The notes beneath the pieces were generated by a model. The model did not search any database and was not told where the DNA came from. It saw only the letters and a program-made list of their open reading frames with translations. Made by a program: the position numbers and the translations under genes. From Oscillospiraceae bacterium (lineage in GTDB: Bacteria > Bacillota > Clostridia > Oscillospirales > Acutalibacteraceae), in contig JALCPP010000011.1 of NCBI GenBank assembly GCA_022650485.1, positions 1-64,000 on the forward strand: a stretch of DNA of 64,000 nt, in the 5' to 3' direction. Below are positions 53,348 through 62,433 of this stretch, piece after piece; the first letter of the stretch is position 1, and every line of letters starts with the position of its first letter.

Positions 53348-53823
53348 GCGTGGACGACTTAATTGATGAACTCTATGATATGGTGGACAAGGCCTGGAGC
53401 TTGCCGCTGAGCCGCGGACGCGCAGTTTTGGACGGCGAAGAAGTGAAGCAGGTTCTGGATGACATCCGTGAAAACCTTCCAAGGGAGATTCATCAGGCCA
53501 AAGCAATTGTTGCCGACCGCACGAAAATTCTTGACGATGCGCGTCGGGAAGCGGAAACCGTTGTTCATGTGGCACAGGAGCGTGCAAAGGCGCTGATTGC
53601 GCAGGACGAAATTGTCCGGCAGGCACAGCAGAAGGCCAATGAGGTGACCTCTCAGTCCCAGGCAAAAGTCAGGGAAATGAGAAAGGCCAGCAACGACTAT
53701 ATCGATGACCTGATGAAGCGAACCGACGACGGCTTAGCGCAGATTCTGGCGGAGCTTCGGCGGACCAGGCAAAATATACGAGCGTCTCAGCGAGCAGGGC
53801 AAAGCCAGGACAAAATGGAATAG
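53344..53823 (+). CDS. Coiled-coil protein (ATPase-like, unknown function)
   Basis: 159 residues from ATG 53344. DLIDELYDMVDKAWSLPLSR followed by GRAVLDGEEVKQVLDDIRENLP, then a long Ala/Gln/Glu-rich coiled coil (about 50-130). It resembles subunit-B-like or DivIVA-like proteins often found behind coaD in Clostridia. No membrane segment. It overlaps coaD by 4 bp, so it is translationally coupled. Confidence 0.8.
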   Translation: MSVDDLIDELYDMVDKAWSLPLSRGRAVLDGEEVKQVLDDIRENLPREIHQAKAIVADRTKILDDARREAETVVHVAQERAKALIAQDEIVRQAQQKANEVTSQSQAKVREMRKASNDYIDDLMKRTDDGLAQILAELRRTRQNIRASQRAGQSQDKME

Positions 53824-53846
53824 TATGAGAAAAAAGGAAAAAATTT

Positions 53847-53876
53847 ACGCCACAATATTTTGTGGCGTTTTTTTTA
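53847..53876 (+). terminator. Intrinsic terminator
   Basis: A perfect 9-bp stem ACGCCACAA/TTGTGGCGT with a TATT loop, then seven T. Confidence 0.92.
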
Positions 53877-53946
53877 TGCCTTTCTTCCACGATACAAAAT
53901 ATTAGAAAAAAATCTATCTTTAGTTAGCATAAAGCAAAAAAATAAG

Positions 53947-53975
53947 TTGCATTTTAGTAACAGGTAGGATATAAT
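53947..53975 (+). promoter_or_regulatory. Promoter of the mraZ cluster
   Basis: TTGCAT and TATAAT with 17-bp spacing, predicted start near 53982. Confidence 0.8.
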
Positions 53976-53984
53976 CAAGACGAA

Positions 53985-54020
53985 GTGGTGAAAGGTGGGG
54001 GCAAGTAGCAGAATGTGGTT
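53985..54020 (+). promoter_or_regulatory. MraZ-box operator (four 10-bp repeats)
   Basis: GTGGTG, GTGGGG, GTAGCA and GTGGTT start at 53985, 53995, 54005 and 54015, exactly 10 bp apart, directly behind the -10. MraZ binds such G-rich repeats on one helix face. It points to autoregulation of the cluster by MraZ. Confidence 0.8.
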
Positions 54021-54061
54021 TACAATTCTGTTTTTTGCCTGACTTGAGAAGAGGATCGTCT

Positions 54062-54481
54062 ATGTTGATCGGCGAGTACCAGCATGCGATAGACCCAAAA
54101 GGGCGTGTAATTGTTCCCTCCAAATTCCGTGAGGATTTGGGGAACACTTTTTATGTAACAAAGGGCCTTGACGGCTGTTTGTTTGTCCTTTCACCAAAGG
54201 AGTGGAACCGTCTTCAGGAAAAAATCAGCGCTATGCCGATTTCAAAAGCAAGGGGCCTTCAGCGCTTTTTCTTTTCCGGGGCCGTGGAAGCACAGCCGGA
54301 CCGCCAGGGGCGGATTCTTTTGCCTCAGGCGCTGCGGGATTATGCAAAGCTGGAAAAAGATGTGACGTTTATCGGTGCTTCCAGCCGGGCAGAAATTTGG
54401 TCGACCGACCGCTGGGTCAGCTTTAATTCCACTTTAACACAGGATAATATCGCCGAGGCGATGGATCTTTTGGAACTGTAA
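54062..54481 (+). CDS. mraZ: Transcriptional regulator MraZ
   Basis: 139 residues from ATG 54062. Two SpoVT/AbrB-like repeats: GEYQHAIDPKGRVIVPSKFR and AQPDRQGRILLPQALRDYA. It forms a ring that binds repeats at its own promoter. First gene of the division cluster. Confidence 0.96.
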   Translation: MLIGEYQHAIDPKGRVIVPSKFREDLGNTFYVTKGLDGCLFVLSPKEWNRLQEKISAMPISKARGLQRFFFSGAVEAQPDRQGRILLPQALRDYAKLEKDVTFIGASSRAEIWSTDRWVSFNSTLTQDNIAEAMDLLEL

Positions 54482-54493
54482 AGAGGCGCAACA

Positions 54494-55441
54494 ATGGAAT
54501 TTTATCATAAACCGGTACTGTTTGACGAAACAATTGAAAGTTTAGACATCCGGCCGGCCGGACATTATATTGACGGTACAGCGGGCGGCGGCGGGCATTC
54601 CCTTGCCATTGCGAAACGCTTGACGACCGGAAAGCTGCTTTCCATTGACCAGGACCCGGATGCGGTTCGTGCCGCGGGCGAACGTCTGAAGGATTTTCCC
54701 TGTGCGACCGTTTATCATTCCAATTTTTCATGTATGGATGAGGCTGCCAGAAAATTTGGGCTGGCGCCGGTGGACGGTGTTTTGCTCGATATTGGGGTAT
54801 CTTCCTTTCAGCTTGATAATCCGGAACGGGGGTTTTCCTTTCATTCGGATGCCCCTTTGGATATGCGTATGAGCCGTGAAGGGGTATCTGCAAAGGATTT
54901 AGTCAATACCCTTTCCGAGCATGAGCTGGAAGTCATTCTGCGCAGATATGGAGAGGAAAACAATGCGCGGAGAATTGCTATAGGAATTGTGAAAGCAAGG
55001 GAAACAGCGCCGATTGAAACGACGTTGCAGCTTGCAGATATTGTAAAAGAGTCGGTCCCGGCTGCGGTTCGACGCAAACCCGGTCACCCGGCCCGCAAGA
55101 CGTTTCAGGCTTTGCGGATTCGCGTTAACGGAGAGCTGGACAGGCTTTCGGAAGGACTGGACGCGGCATTTTCCATTTTGAAACCGGGCGGTCGTCTTGC
55201 CGTGATTACGTTTCATTCACTGGAAGACCGCATTGTAAAGAAAAGAATGGCAACCTGGTGCACCGGGTGTACCTGTCCTCCGGATTTCCCGGTGTGTGTC
55301 TGCGGGAAGAAACCGAAGGCAGAGCTGATTTATAAAAAGGGTTTGTCCCCGGCGGAACATGAACTGGAAGAAAACCCCAGAAGCCGCAGCGCGCGGCTGA
55401 GAGTTTGCAAAAAACTGGCAGAAACGGAAGGAGCTGATTGA
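54494..55441 (+). CDS. rsmH: 16S rRNA (cytosine1402-N4)-methyltransferase RsmH
   Basis: 315 residues. HKPVLFDETIESL start, SAM site YIDGTAGGGGHS, DGVLLDIGVSSFQLD and FHSLEDRIVK. Second gene of the cluster as usual. The stop is just before the ftsL-like ATG. Confidence 0.97.
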   Translation: MEFYHKPVLFDETIESLDIRPAGHYIDGTAGGGGHSLAIAKRLTTGKLLSIDQDPDAVRAAGERLKDFPCATVYHSNFSCMDEAARKFGLAPVDGVLLDIGVSSFQLDNPERGFSFHSDAPLDMRMSREGVSAKDLVNTLSEHELEVILRRYGEENNARRIAIGIVKARETAPIETTLQLADIVKESVPAAVRRKPGHPARKTFQALRIRVNGELDRLSEGLDAAFSILKPGGRLAVITFHSLEDRIVKKRMATWCTGCTCPPDFPVCVCGKKPKAELIYKKGLSPAEHELEENPRSRSARLRVCKKLAETEGAD

Positions 55442-55443
55442 TT

Positions 55444-55938
55444 ATGGCAACCGGAAATGCAGCTTATGATTTTGGAATGTTTGAACCAAAACGCCGTGAA
55501 GAACGGGAACCGGTGCGGGAAAATAATGTTATTGAACTTCCGCGGGAGCGGTTGGAAGAAAATCGCAGGCCAAAGCATCATCTTTTAAAAATGCTTCCCA
55601 CCATCCTTTCATTTTTAGTCATTGCGGGCATGTCCGGGGCATACATCTACGGTCAGGTTCAATTGTCAGAGCTGTCAGATTCCCTGGGAATCGTTGCAGA
55701 TGAGCTTTCTGAGGACCAGAGTGTCTACACCCAGTTGAAAATGAATTTAGAGGCGCAGACCTCATTGGAAGCCGTGGAGAATTACGCAACGAATCGGCTG
55801 GGCATGGAAAAAGTAAGCCAGAAGCAGATAGAGAATGTGGCGCTTTCCAGCGGCGATAAAACGCAGGTGCTTCTGCCGGTAACGGATACTGGGTGGTTTT
55901 CGCGGCTGGTTCATTCCGTGAGCCGCTTCCTGTCATAA
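55444..55938 (+). CDS. FtsL-like cell division protein
   Basis: 164 residues from ATG 55444. Basic cytoplasmic part (about 1-40), one span (LLKMLPTILSFLVIAGMSGA, about 41-62), then a leucine-zipper-like coil ending VENYATNRLGMEKVS. Sequence similarity within FtsL is weak; the position between rsmH and the PBP gives the identity. Confidence 0.82.
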   Translation: MATGNAAYDFGMFEPKRREEREPVRENNVIELPRERLEENRRPKHHLLKMLPTILSFLVIAGMSGAYIYGQVQLSELSDSLGIVADELSEDQSVYTQLKMNLEAQTSLEAVENYATNRLGMEKVSQKQIENVALSSGDKTQVLLPVTDTGWFSRLVHSVSRFLS

Positions 55939-56014
55939 AGATGTAAACTGTTCAATATAAGTATTAATAGCGCATTTGGGTGTCTGTGGGGGGTCTTCCG
56001 CCGTTTGATAAAAG

Positions 56015-56048
56015 GAGAGTTGAGAAACAGTTCTTGACTCTCATTTTT
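56015..56048 (+). terminator. Terminator between the ftsL-like gene and the PBP gene
   Basis: GAGAGTTGAG pairs with CTTGACTCTC (two G-T pairs) around an 8-nt loop, then ATTTTTG. It breaks the otherwise continuous cluster. Confidence 0.7.
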
Positions 56049-56090
56049 GATTCGGATCCTTTTTTATAAGGCAAAATGGAGGAGCGTGGC

Positions 56091-58301
56091 ATGTCAAAGG
56101 GAACAAACATAAGAATGTGGCATCGCACAGTGTTTGTGCTGTTGATGATGATTGTGGCGGGATTCGGCGCCGTTGTGTTTAATTTGGTCCGTCTGCAGAT
56201 TGTAGAGGGAGAAACACTGAAGATGCGCGCTGTTGACAATCAGGTAAAGGATACGGTTCTAACTGCCCAGCGCGGAACGATCTATGACCAGAATTTGAAA
56301 ATTCTGGCACAGAGCGCGACTGTTTGGCAAGTTGTTCTGGAGCCTGCCTATATTACAGACAAGAATCGAGATGTGATTGCCGCCGGCCTTTCTGAAATCC
56401 TCGGGTTGGATAAAGAGACCATTTTGAAACACAGTAAAAAGAAAACTTATTATGATGTCATTAAGCGCAAAGTGGAATCGAGTGTCAAAGATCAGATTGT
56501 TGCGTTTAAGGATAAAAATGACATTACAAACGGGATTCGATTGATTGAGGATTACAAAAGGTATTATCCCTATGGCACATTGGCTTCCACGATTCTTGGA
56601 TTTACGGGTACGGACAGTCAGGGCCTTTCGGGGATAGAAGCGGAATATGACAGTGAACTGACCGGTGTGTCCGGCAAGCTGGTTACGGCGAAAAATGCGA
56701 TTGGTACCGATATGCAGTATGATTATGAGCAGGAAGTGCCTGCTCAGGACGGTCACAGTTTGGTTTTGACCATCGACGAGGTTGTTCAGCATATTCTGGA
56801 AAAAAATCTGGCGGAAGGCCTTGCAGACAACAACGTGCAGAACCGTGGCTGTGCCATCATTATGAATGTTAAAACGGGAGCCATCATCGCGATGGCGGTC
56901 AAGGGGGACTTTGATCCGAATGACCCGTTTACCATCGCCGACAAGACCCAGGCGGACGCCATCGCCAAAATGACAGATGGTGCAGAGAAGACGCAGGCAA
57001 TCCAAAAGGCTCAGCAGGCGCAGTGGCGTAATAAATGCGTCAGCGATACCTATCAGCCCGGCTCTGTATTCAAAATGATTACAGGGGCATCTGCCATGGA
57101 AGAAAACCTGGTGTCTGAAAACACGCAGTTCAGCTGCCCAGGTTATTTAAAGGTAGGGGACAGAATTATCCATGACTGGAGACGAAGCGGATTCGGTTCC
57201 CTGACATTTGCACAGGGCATCTGCAAATCCAGTAACGTTGTGTTTATGAAGGTCGGGCAGCTGCTTGGCCCAGATCTTTTCTTTAAATATTTTGACGCGT
57301 TTGGTTTTACGTCGAAAACGGGAATTGACCTGCCGGGCGAATCCCGCAGTCTTTACTATACGGCCAGCCAGCTAAAGCCGGTAGAACTGGCGACATCGGC
57401 ATTCGGGCAGAGCTTTACCATTACTCCGATTCAAATGGTTACCGCCTGTGCCGCTGTCGCAAACGGAGGCTATCTGGTCCATCCACACGTGGTTGACCGG
57501 ATTCTGGACAGTGTTGGAAATATTGTAAAGACCGCTGAAACGTCACCGAAACGCCAGGTGATTTCAGAGGATACCTCAAAAAGAATCAGCGCGATTCTGC
57601 AGCAGGATGCGACGAGCGGAACCGCAAGCAGCGGATATATTCCCGGATATCGAATTGCGGGGAAAACGGGGACCTCCGAAAAGCAGGAGATTAAGACCAG
57701 CAAGGAATACATTGCCTCTTACTGCGGATTTGCCCCTGCGGATGATCCGCGGATCGCCATGCTGGTTTTCTATGATGAACCTCATGGCAGCAGCTATTAT
57801 GGAAGCCAGGTTGCAGGCCCGGTATTTTTAAAAACAATGTCTGAAGTTTTGCCCTATCTGGGTGTGGAGCCGGTCTATACAGAAGAGGAAATGGCCAAAT
57901 TAGATGCTCAAACGCCAAGTGTAACCGGCATGACGGTGGCTCAGGCGAAAAATAAAATTTTCCAGAATGGACTGACGTCTCAATTTTACGGCAGTGGTGA
58001 AAAAGTTGTTTCTCAGGTTCCGGAACCCGGAAAGAGCATTCCAAAAGGCGGGCAGGTAGTACTGTTTACCGATGAGCAGAGTGCGAGTAAGACCGTTGCT
58101 GTGCCGGACCTTGTGGGCCTTACGCTGGCTCAGGCCAACGAACGTGCTTCTGCGGTGGGGATCAATCTCAGTATAACCGGTGCCGCATTATCCGGAACAG
58201 CAAATACAATCTCTAAACTACAGGATGTTCCGGCGGGAACCAAGGTGTCGCCGGGCACAGTTGTGACGGTTTCGTTTATAGAAACCAGTCATGTGGAATA
58301 A
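56091..58301 (+). CDS. Class B penicillin-binding protein with two PASTA domains (SpoVD/FtsI type)
   Basis: 736 residues from ATG 56091 (GGAGGAG 7 bp upstream). One span (about 14-36), dimerisation domain, transpeptidase with SVFK (Ser about 325), SSN (about 378) and KTGTSE (about 523), then two PASTA repeats (about 604-735). It cross-links septal or spore-cortex peptidoglycan. PASTA tails favour SpoVD over vegetative FtsI; the cluster shows no other candidate, so it may do both. Confidence 0.93.
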   Translation: MSKGTNIRMWHRTVFVLLMMIVAGFGAVVFNLVRLQIVEGETLKMRAVDNQVKDTVLTAQRGTIYDQNLKILAQSATVWQVVLEPAYITDKNRDVIAAGLSEILGLDKETILKHSKKKTYYDVIKRKVESSVKDQIVAFKDKNDITNGIRLIEDYKRYYPYGTLASTILGFTGTDSQGLSGIEAEYDSELTGVSGKLVTAKNAIGTDMQYDYEQEVPAQDGHSLVLTIDEVVQHILEKNLAEGLADNNVQNRGCAIIMNVKTGAIIAMAVKGDFDPNDPFTIADKTQADAIAKMTDGAEKTQAIQKAQQAQWRNKCVSDTYQPGSVFKMITGASAMEENLVSENTQFSCPGYLKVGDRIIHDWRRSGFGSLTFAQGICKSSNVVFMKVGQLLGPDLFFKYFDAFGFTSKTGIDLPGESRSLYYTASQLKPVELATSAFGQSFTITPIQMVTACAAVANGGYLVHPHVVDRILDSVGNIVKTAETSPKRQVISEDTSKRISAILQQDATSGTASSGYIPGYRIAGKTGTSEKQEIKTSKEYIASYCGFAPADDPRIAMLVFYDEPHGSSYYGSQVAGPVFLKTMSEVLPYLGVEPVYTEEEMAKLDAQTPSVTGMTVAQAKNKIFQNGLTSQFYGSGEKVVSQVPEPGKSIPKGGQVVLFTDEQSASKTVAVPDLVGLTLAQANERASAVGINLSITGAALSGTANTISKLQDVPAGTKVSPGTVVTVSFIETSHVE

Positions 58302-58325
58302 TAGAAGTGTGGGGGGAGAGATTCC

Positions 58326-58883
58326 ATGAAATTCACAGCAGGATGCAGCACATCTGTAAAAATGGTCGCGGTAGCTGAAAAAAGCGGTGGTTCCGCATCA
58401 GTTCTAAATCGGATATTTGAACTTTGCGGGCGGGATCATTGCTGCGTAGAAAAATATGGGCAGCCGGTGCCGCCTCACGCTGCAAAATCGGTGCTGCTCC
58501 TCTGCGGAGATACAGGGGAAATTGATTGGGAAGGCTGGGATGTCTGCGTTGCCGAACATGAGCTTTCGTTTCGGGCTGCAGGTACTGCCAAGCTGATTAC
58601 CTATTCTTTGGCGCGCGACGATGCGGATTTCACAGCGCGAAATGTCAGAACAATTCCGGGCAGGGGCATCGCGTTTGAAATTGTCGGCTTTGGGGTGATT
58701 GGCCGGGTGCGTTTGAACAGTGGCAGCCTTTCCGATGTTGAAGAAGTTCTGGCGGCTGCCTGTGCGGCTGTGGGTGTTGGAATTCCTTTTGCTGAAGTTT
58801 TAAAGGCTTTAAACCAATTGAATTCTTTCCAATCCTCCGCGGATCATACGATGTATAAACCAAAAGGACAGTTTACAGAATAA
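58326..58883 (+). CDS. Mur ligase-like protein lacking the ATP-binding loop
   Basis: 185 residues. The second half (AKLITYSLARDDADFTARNV, then FEIVGFGVIGRVRLNSGSLS and VEEVLAAACAAVGVGIPFAE) resembles the central to C-terminal linking part of MurE/MurF/MurT. No GT(N/S)GKT loop is seen; the N-terminal stretch FTAGCSTSVKMVAVAEKSGG sits where it would be. The C-terminal ligase domain is missing. It lies between the PBP gene and mraY, the usual place of murE and murF. A degenerate paralogue is the best guess; no enzyme function can be claimed. Confidence 0.6.
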   Translation: MKFTAGCSTSVKMVAVAEKSGGSASVLNRIFELCGRDHCCVEKYGQPVPPHAAKSVLLLCGDTGEIDWEGWDVCVAEHELSFRAAGTAKLITYSLARDDADFTARNVRTIPGRGIAFEIVGFGVIGRVRLNSGSLSDVEEVLAAACAAVGVGIPFAEVLKALNQLNSFQSSADHTMYKPKGQFTE

Positions 58884-58897
58884 GGGTGGATCTATTA

Positions 58898-59905
58898 ATG
58901 AATTCTTTATGGACTTTTGCGGCGGCGACGGCTGCGTTTGGAATAACGGCGCTGCTTGGGAAATGGATGGTGCCGTTTCTGCACCGCTTAAATTTTGGCC
59001 AGACCATCCGTGACGTCGGGCCTTCCTGGCACAGGAAGAAAAACGGAACACCGACGATGGGTGGATTCCTGTTTATTGTGGGAATCCTTGTGGCTTCGGC
59101 GGTTTGTCTTGTGATGTATTACAGCGGCGAGGGGCTGAAAGAGACGAACCTTGCCATGCGGACCAGAATTGTCGGTGGTCTGCTGATGGCCTGCGGATTT
59201 GGCCTGATCGGCTTTTTTGACGATTATATCAAGGTAGTCAAGAAAAGAAATCTGGGGCTTACCGTTTTACAAAAATTGGTCCTTCAGCTTTTTGTGGCCG
59301 GAGCTTACTTGTACACACTGTACCGGTTTGGTGCGGGTTCCGTCATGCTGGTCCCATTTGCCGGTGGTGTGGATTTTGGCATTTGGTACTGGATTTTGTC
59401 TTGGCTGGGTATTGTCGGCGTGGTCAATGCCGTCAACTTTACAGACGGAATCGATGGTCTGAATGCATCCGTTACGTTTTTCGCTTCGGCATCTTTTATG
59501 GTGATTGCCGGAGTTTTAAGGGCAATTCCGGTCGGAATTGTATCCGCTGCCGCTGCGGGCGGCTGCCTGGGCTTTTTGGTGTGGAATTTCAACCCCGCAA
59601 AGGTTTTTATGGGGGATACGGGCTCGCTGTTTCTCGGCGGGCTGGTGTGTGCTCTCGGTTTTGATGTGAATACACCGATCTTGATTCTTTTGGTTGGCAT
59701 CGTTTATCTCTGTGAAATTTTATCGGTTGTGCTGCAGGTTGTTTATTTTAAGGCAACCCATGGCAAGCGCCTGTTTAAAATGAGCCCTATTCACCACCAT
59801 TTTGAACTGTGCGGTTGGAGCGAAGTGAAGATCTGTTTGGTCTTCAGTGCAGTTACGGCGTTTTTTGGGGCAGTTTCGGTATTACTGGTATTTTTCGGTT
59901 GCTGA
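58898..59905 (+). CDS. mraY: Phospho-N-acetylmuramoyl-pentapeptide-transferase
   Basis: 335 residues from ATG 58898 (GGGTGG 8 bp upstream). About ten spans; GFFDDYIKV, NFTDGIDGLN, MGDTGSLFLGG and SPIHHHFELCG carry the catalytic Asp and His residues. It makes lipid I. Follows the Mur-like gene by 14 bp. Confidence 0.97.
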   Translation: MNSLWTFAAATAAFGITALLGKWMVPFLHRLNFGQTIRDVGPSWHRKKNGTPTMGGFLFIVGILVASAVCLVMYYSGEGLKETNLAMRTRIVGGLLMACGFGLIGFFDDYIKVVKKRNLGLTVLQKLVLQLFVAGAYLYTLYRFGAGSVMLVPFAGGVDFGIWYWILSWLGIVGVVNAVNFTDGIDGLNASVTFFASASFMVIAGVLRAIPVGIVSAAAAGGCLGFLVWNFNPAKVFMGDTGSLFLGGLVCALGFDVNTPILILLVGIVYLCEILSVVLQVVYFKATHGKRLFKMSPIHHHFELCGWSEVKICLVFSAVTAFFGAVSVLLVFFGC

Positions 59906-59982
59906 TCATTCTGCAGAAACCGACTCATTCTGCGGTGAAATTATGATTTAATCATACCTGATTCGGAAAGGAGGGCATATTC

Positions 59983-61224
59983 ATGACGCGACATCAGGGA
60001 ACGGTTACCCCTATGCCGAGGAACATGTCGAAGCGCCCGACGGGGGAAATTCATGCGGCCGCCGCTTATGGAAAAAAAGTGCGCAAAAAATTCCGTATTT
60101 TCTCGGTGCGGTCCGGTATGGATCTGCCCTTTTTGTTTCTCGTGATGGTATTGTTAATCATTGGGCTGATTATGATGTTTTCCGCTAGCTATGCGAACGC
60201 ATTTTATCGCCACAATGGAAACAGCTATTTCTTTATCAGCAAACAGGCAATTTTCGCCGTGCTGGGGCTGGTCGTTATGTTCGCTGTTTCTTATTTTGAC
60301 TATCATCATTTTCATGAATTTGCAATTCCGATTTTGCTGGTTTCCTATGCGCTGCTGGTGCTGGTTCGATTTATGCCGGCGGTAAACGGTGTGCACCGCT
60401 GGATTGACCTTGGTCCGTTCGGGCAGTTTCAGCCCTCTGAAATCGCAAAGTTTTCCATCGTGCTGATTTTTGCCCACTTGATTTCGTTGAATTTTAACCG
60501 AATGGGGACCTTCCTTTACGGAGTGCTTCCCTATGCGTTGATTTTAGGGATGACGGCGGCGCTGCTGATGTGGGAGCCCCATGTTTCCGCCACGGTGATT
60601 ATTGCTCTCATCGGCGCGGTCATGCTGTTTATCGGCGGAGTGAAACTGCGCTGGTTTGTGGGTGCGTTCAGCATCTTCGGGGCCGGGGTGGCATACCTTG
60701 TTCTGTTTGCGAAGGAATATGCCTATGCGAGTGACCGCATCACTGCCTGGCTGGACCCGTTTTCCAATGCGACGCCCGAACTGATCGCGGACACATGGCA
60801 GACACGTCAGTCCCTGTATGCGATTGGCTCCGGCGGTCTGCTGGGTTTGGGACTGGGGCAGTCGCGCCAGAAATTCTTGTATCTTCCCGAGCCGCAGAAT
60901 GATTTCATCTTTGCCATTGTCTGCGAGGAACTGGGGTTTATCGGCGCGCTGATTATCATTATTCTGTTTGCTATGCTGATCTGGCGCGGGATTACCATTT
61001 CTCTGCGTTCAAGGGATAAGTTCGGCAGGCTGCTTGGAATCGGTCTGATTGTACAGGTTGGTCTTCAGGTGATTCTGAATGTCGCCGTTGTAACCAACAC
61101 CATTCCCAATACAGGAATCAGTTTGCCCTTCTTCAGTTACGGGGGTACGTCGCTTGTGATTCTGCTGGCGGAAATGGGGATCGTTTTGTCTATTTCACGA
61201 ACGTCGGCAATTGAAAAAATTTAA
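59983..61224 (+). CDS. ftsW: FtsW/RodA/SpoVE family peptidoglycan glycosyltransferase
   Basis: 413 residues. Basic N-terminal tail of about 45 residues, then about ten spans with WIDLGPFGQFQPSEIAKF and PNTGISLPFFSYGGTS. A SEDS polymerase that works with the class B PBP upstream. AAGGAGGG precedes the ATG. Whether it is FtsW or SpoVE cannot be settled by sequence alone. Confidence 0.94.
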   Translation: MTRHQGTVTPMPRNMSKRPTGEIHAAAAYGKKVRKKFRIFSVRSGMDLPFLFLVMVLLIIGLIMMFSASYANAFYRHNGNSYFFISKQAIFAVLGLVVMFAVSYFDYHHFHEFAIPILLVSYALLVLVRFMPAVNGVHRWIDLGPFGQFQPSEIAKFSIVLIFAHLISLNFNRMGTFLYGVLPYALILGMTAALLMWEPHVSATVIIALIGAVMLFIGGVKLRWFVGAFSIFGAGVAYLVLFAKEYAYASDRITAWLDPFSNATPELIADTWQTRQSLYAIGSGGLLGLGLGQSRQKFLYLPEPQNDFIFAIVCEELGFIGALIIIILFAMLIWRGITISLRSRDKFGRLLGIGLIVQVGLQVILNVAVVTNTIPNTGISLPFFSYGGTSLVILLAEMGIVLSISRTSAIEKI

Positions 61225-61242
61225 AAGATCAGAGGGTTTGCC

Positions 61243-62373
61243 ATGAAAATTCTGTTTGCCGGAGGCGGAACCGCCGGTCACATCAACCCGGCACTTGCCA
61301 TTGCCGGGTACATAAAGGAAAAGAAACCGGATACGCAGATTTTGTATGTAGGCGCAAAAGGCGGAATGGAAGAACGCCTGGTGCCTGCAGCGGGGTATGA
61401 CTTCCGAAGTATTACGATTTCCGGATTTCAGCGTAAACTCAGCGCGAAAAATCTTGTAAAGAACGGAAAAACGGTTGTCCGCCTGTTTACTTCCACATGG
61501 GAAGCCAAACAAATCATCCGCGAATTTGGTCCGGATATTTGCGTTGGTACAGGCGGGTATGTTTCCGGACCTGTTATCCGTGAGGCAATGCGCATGGGCA
61601 TTCCGGCTGTGATTCATGAGCAGAATGCGTACCCGGGGGTTACCAATAAGATGCTGTCCAAAAGGGCAGATCGAACGATGCTTGCAGTGGCAGATGCGCA
61701 GAAACACCTGTGTTCTTCCGCACACTGTGTACTGACCGGGAATCCGGTCCGGCAGGAGGTTGTCCGTGCTGACCGGGAAGCGGCCAGAGCAAAGCTGGGG
61801 CTTGATTCCAGACCGGTGATTCTTTCATTCGGCGGCAGTCTCGGCGCCCGTAAAATCAACGAGGCAGTGGCGGACCTTTTGGTCCAAAGTGTGAAAAAAG
61901 GCCGCTTTCAGCATATTCACGGATATGGTCAATGGGGAAAATGGTTCCCGGATCTTTTAATGGAAAAGGGGCTGAATGTAAAAGTACACAAAGAGATGGA
62001 TGTACGGGAATATATCGGCGATATGCCGGACTGCCTTGCCGCGGCGGATCTTGTTATTTGCCGTGCCGGCGCGATTACTCTGAGTGAGCTGCAGAATGTC
62101 GGCCGTGCGTCCATTCTGATTCCCTCTCCCAATGTGGCGGAAAATCATCAATTCCATAATGCGATGGCAATGGTTGACCGCGGCGCGGCGGAGATTATAG
62201 AAGAAAAAGATTTGACAGGGGATTCTTTATGCCGCAAAGTAGGGGAGCTGTTTTCCCAGCAGGGAAAAATAGATGCCCTTGCTGCAAATGCGAAAAAGAT
62301 GGCGATCCCGGACTCCTGCGATAGAATCCTGAAGATTATTAATGAGGTCCTCAATCGTCCCGCTCCAGACTGA
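61243..62373 (+). CDS. murG: UDP-GlcNAc:lipid I transferase MurG
   Basis: 376 residues. GGGTAGHINPALAIA (first G-loop), HEQNAYPGVTNK, and the donor-site segment CRAGAITLSELQNVGRASILIP. It makes lipid II at the inner membrane face. 18 bp after ftsW. Confidence 0.97.
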   Translation: MKILFAGGGTAGHINPALAIAGYIKEKKPDTQILYVGAKGGMEERLVPAAGYDFRSITISGFQRKLSAKNLVKNGKTVVRLFTSTWEAKQIIREFGPDICVGTGGYVSGPVIREAMRMGIPAVIHEQNAYPGVTNKMLSKRADRTMLAVADAQKHLCSSAHCVLTGNPVRQEVVRADREAARAKLGLDSRPVILSFGGSLGARKINEAVADLLVQSVKKGRFQHIHGYGQWGKWFPDLLMEKGLNVKVHKEMDVREYIGDMPDCLAAADLVICRAGAITLSELQNVGRASILIPSPNVAENHQFHNAMAMVDRGAAEIIEEKDLTGDSLCRKVGELFSQQGKIDALAANAKKMAIPDSCDRILKIINEVLNRPAPD

Positions 62374-62433
62374 GTCGTCACCGTAATCTCCCACATGGCA
62401 TAATATGATATCAGAACATGTGGGGGTGTTGCT

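Noticed and set aside
53985-54020. CRISPR-like or tandem repeat
   Set aside because: Short 6-bp words with 10-bp period behind the mraZ promoter fit MraZ boxes, not a CRISPR. No CRISPR arrays were found in the window.
56259-57005. 248-codon minus-strand frame opposite the PBP gene
   Set aside because: Shadow of the PBP frame; His/Asn/Arg-rich in a way typical of antisense translation.
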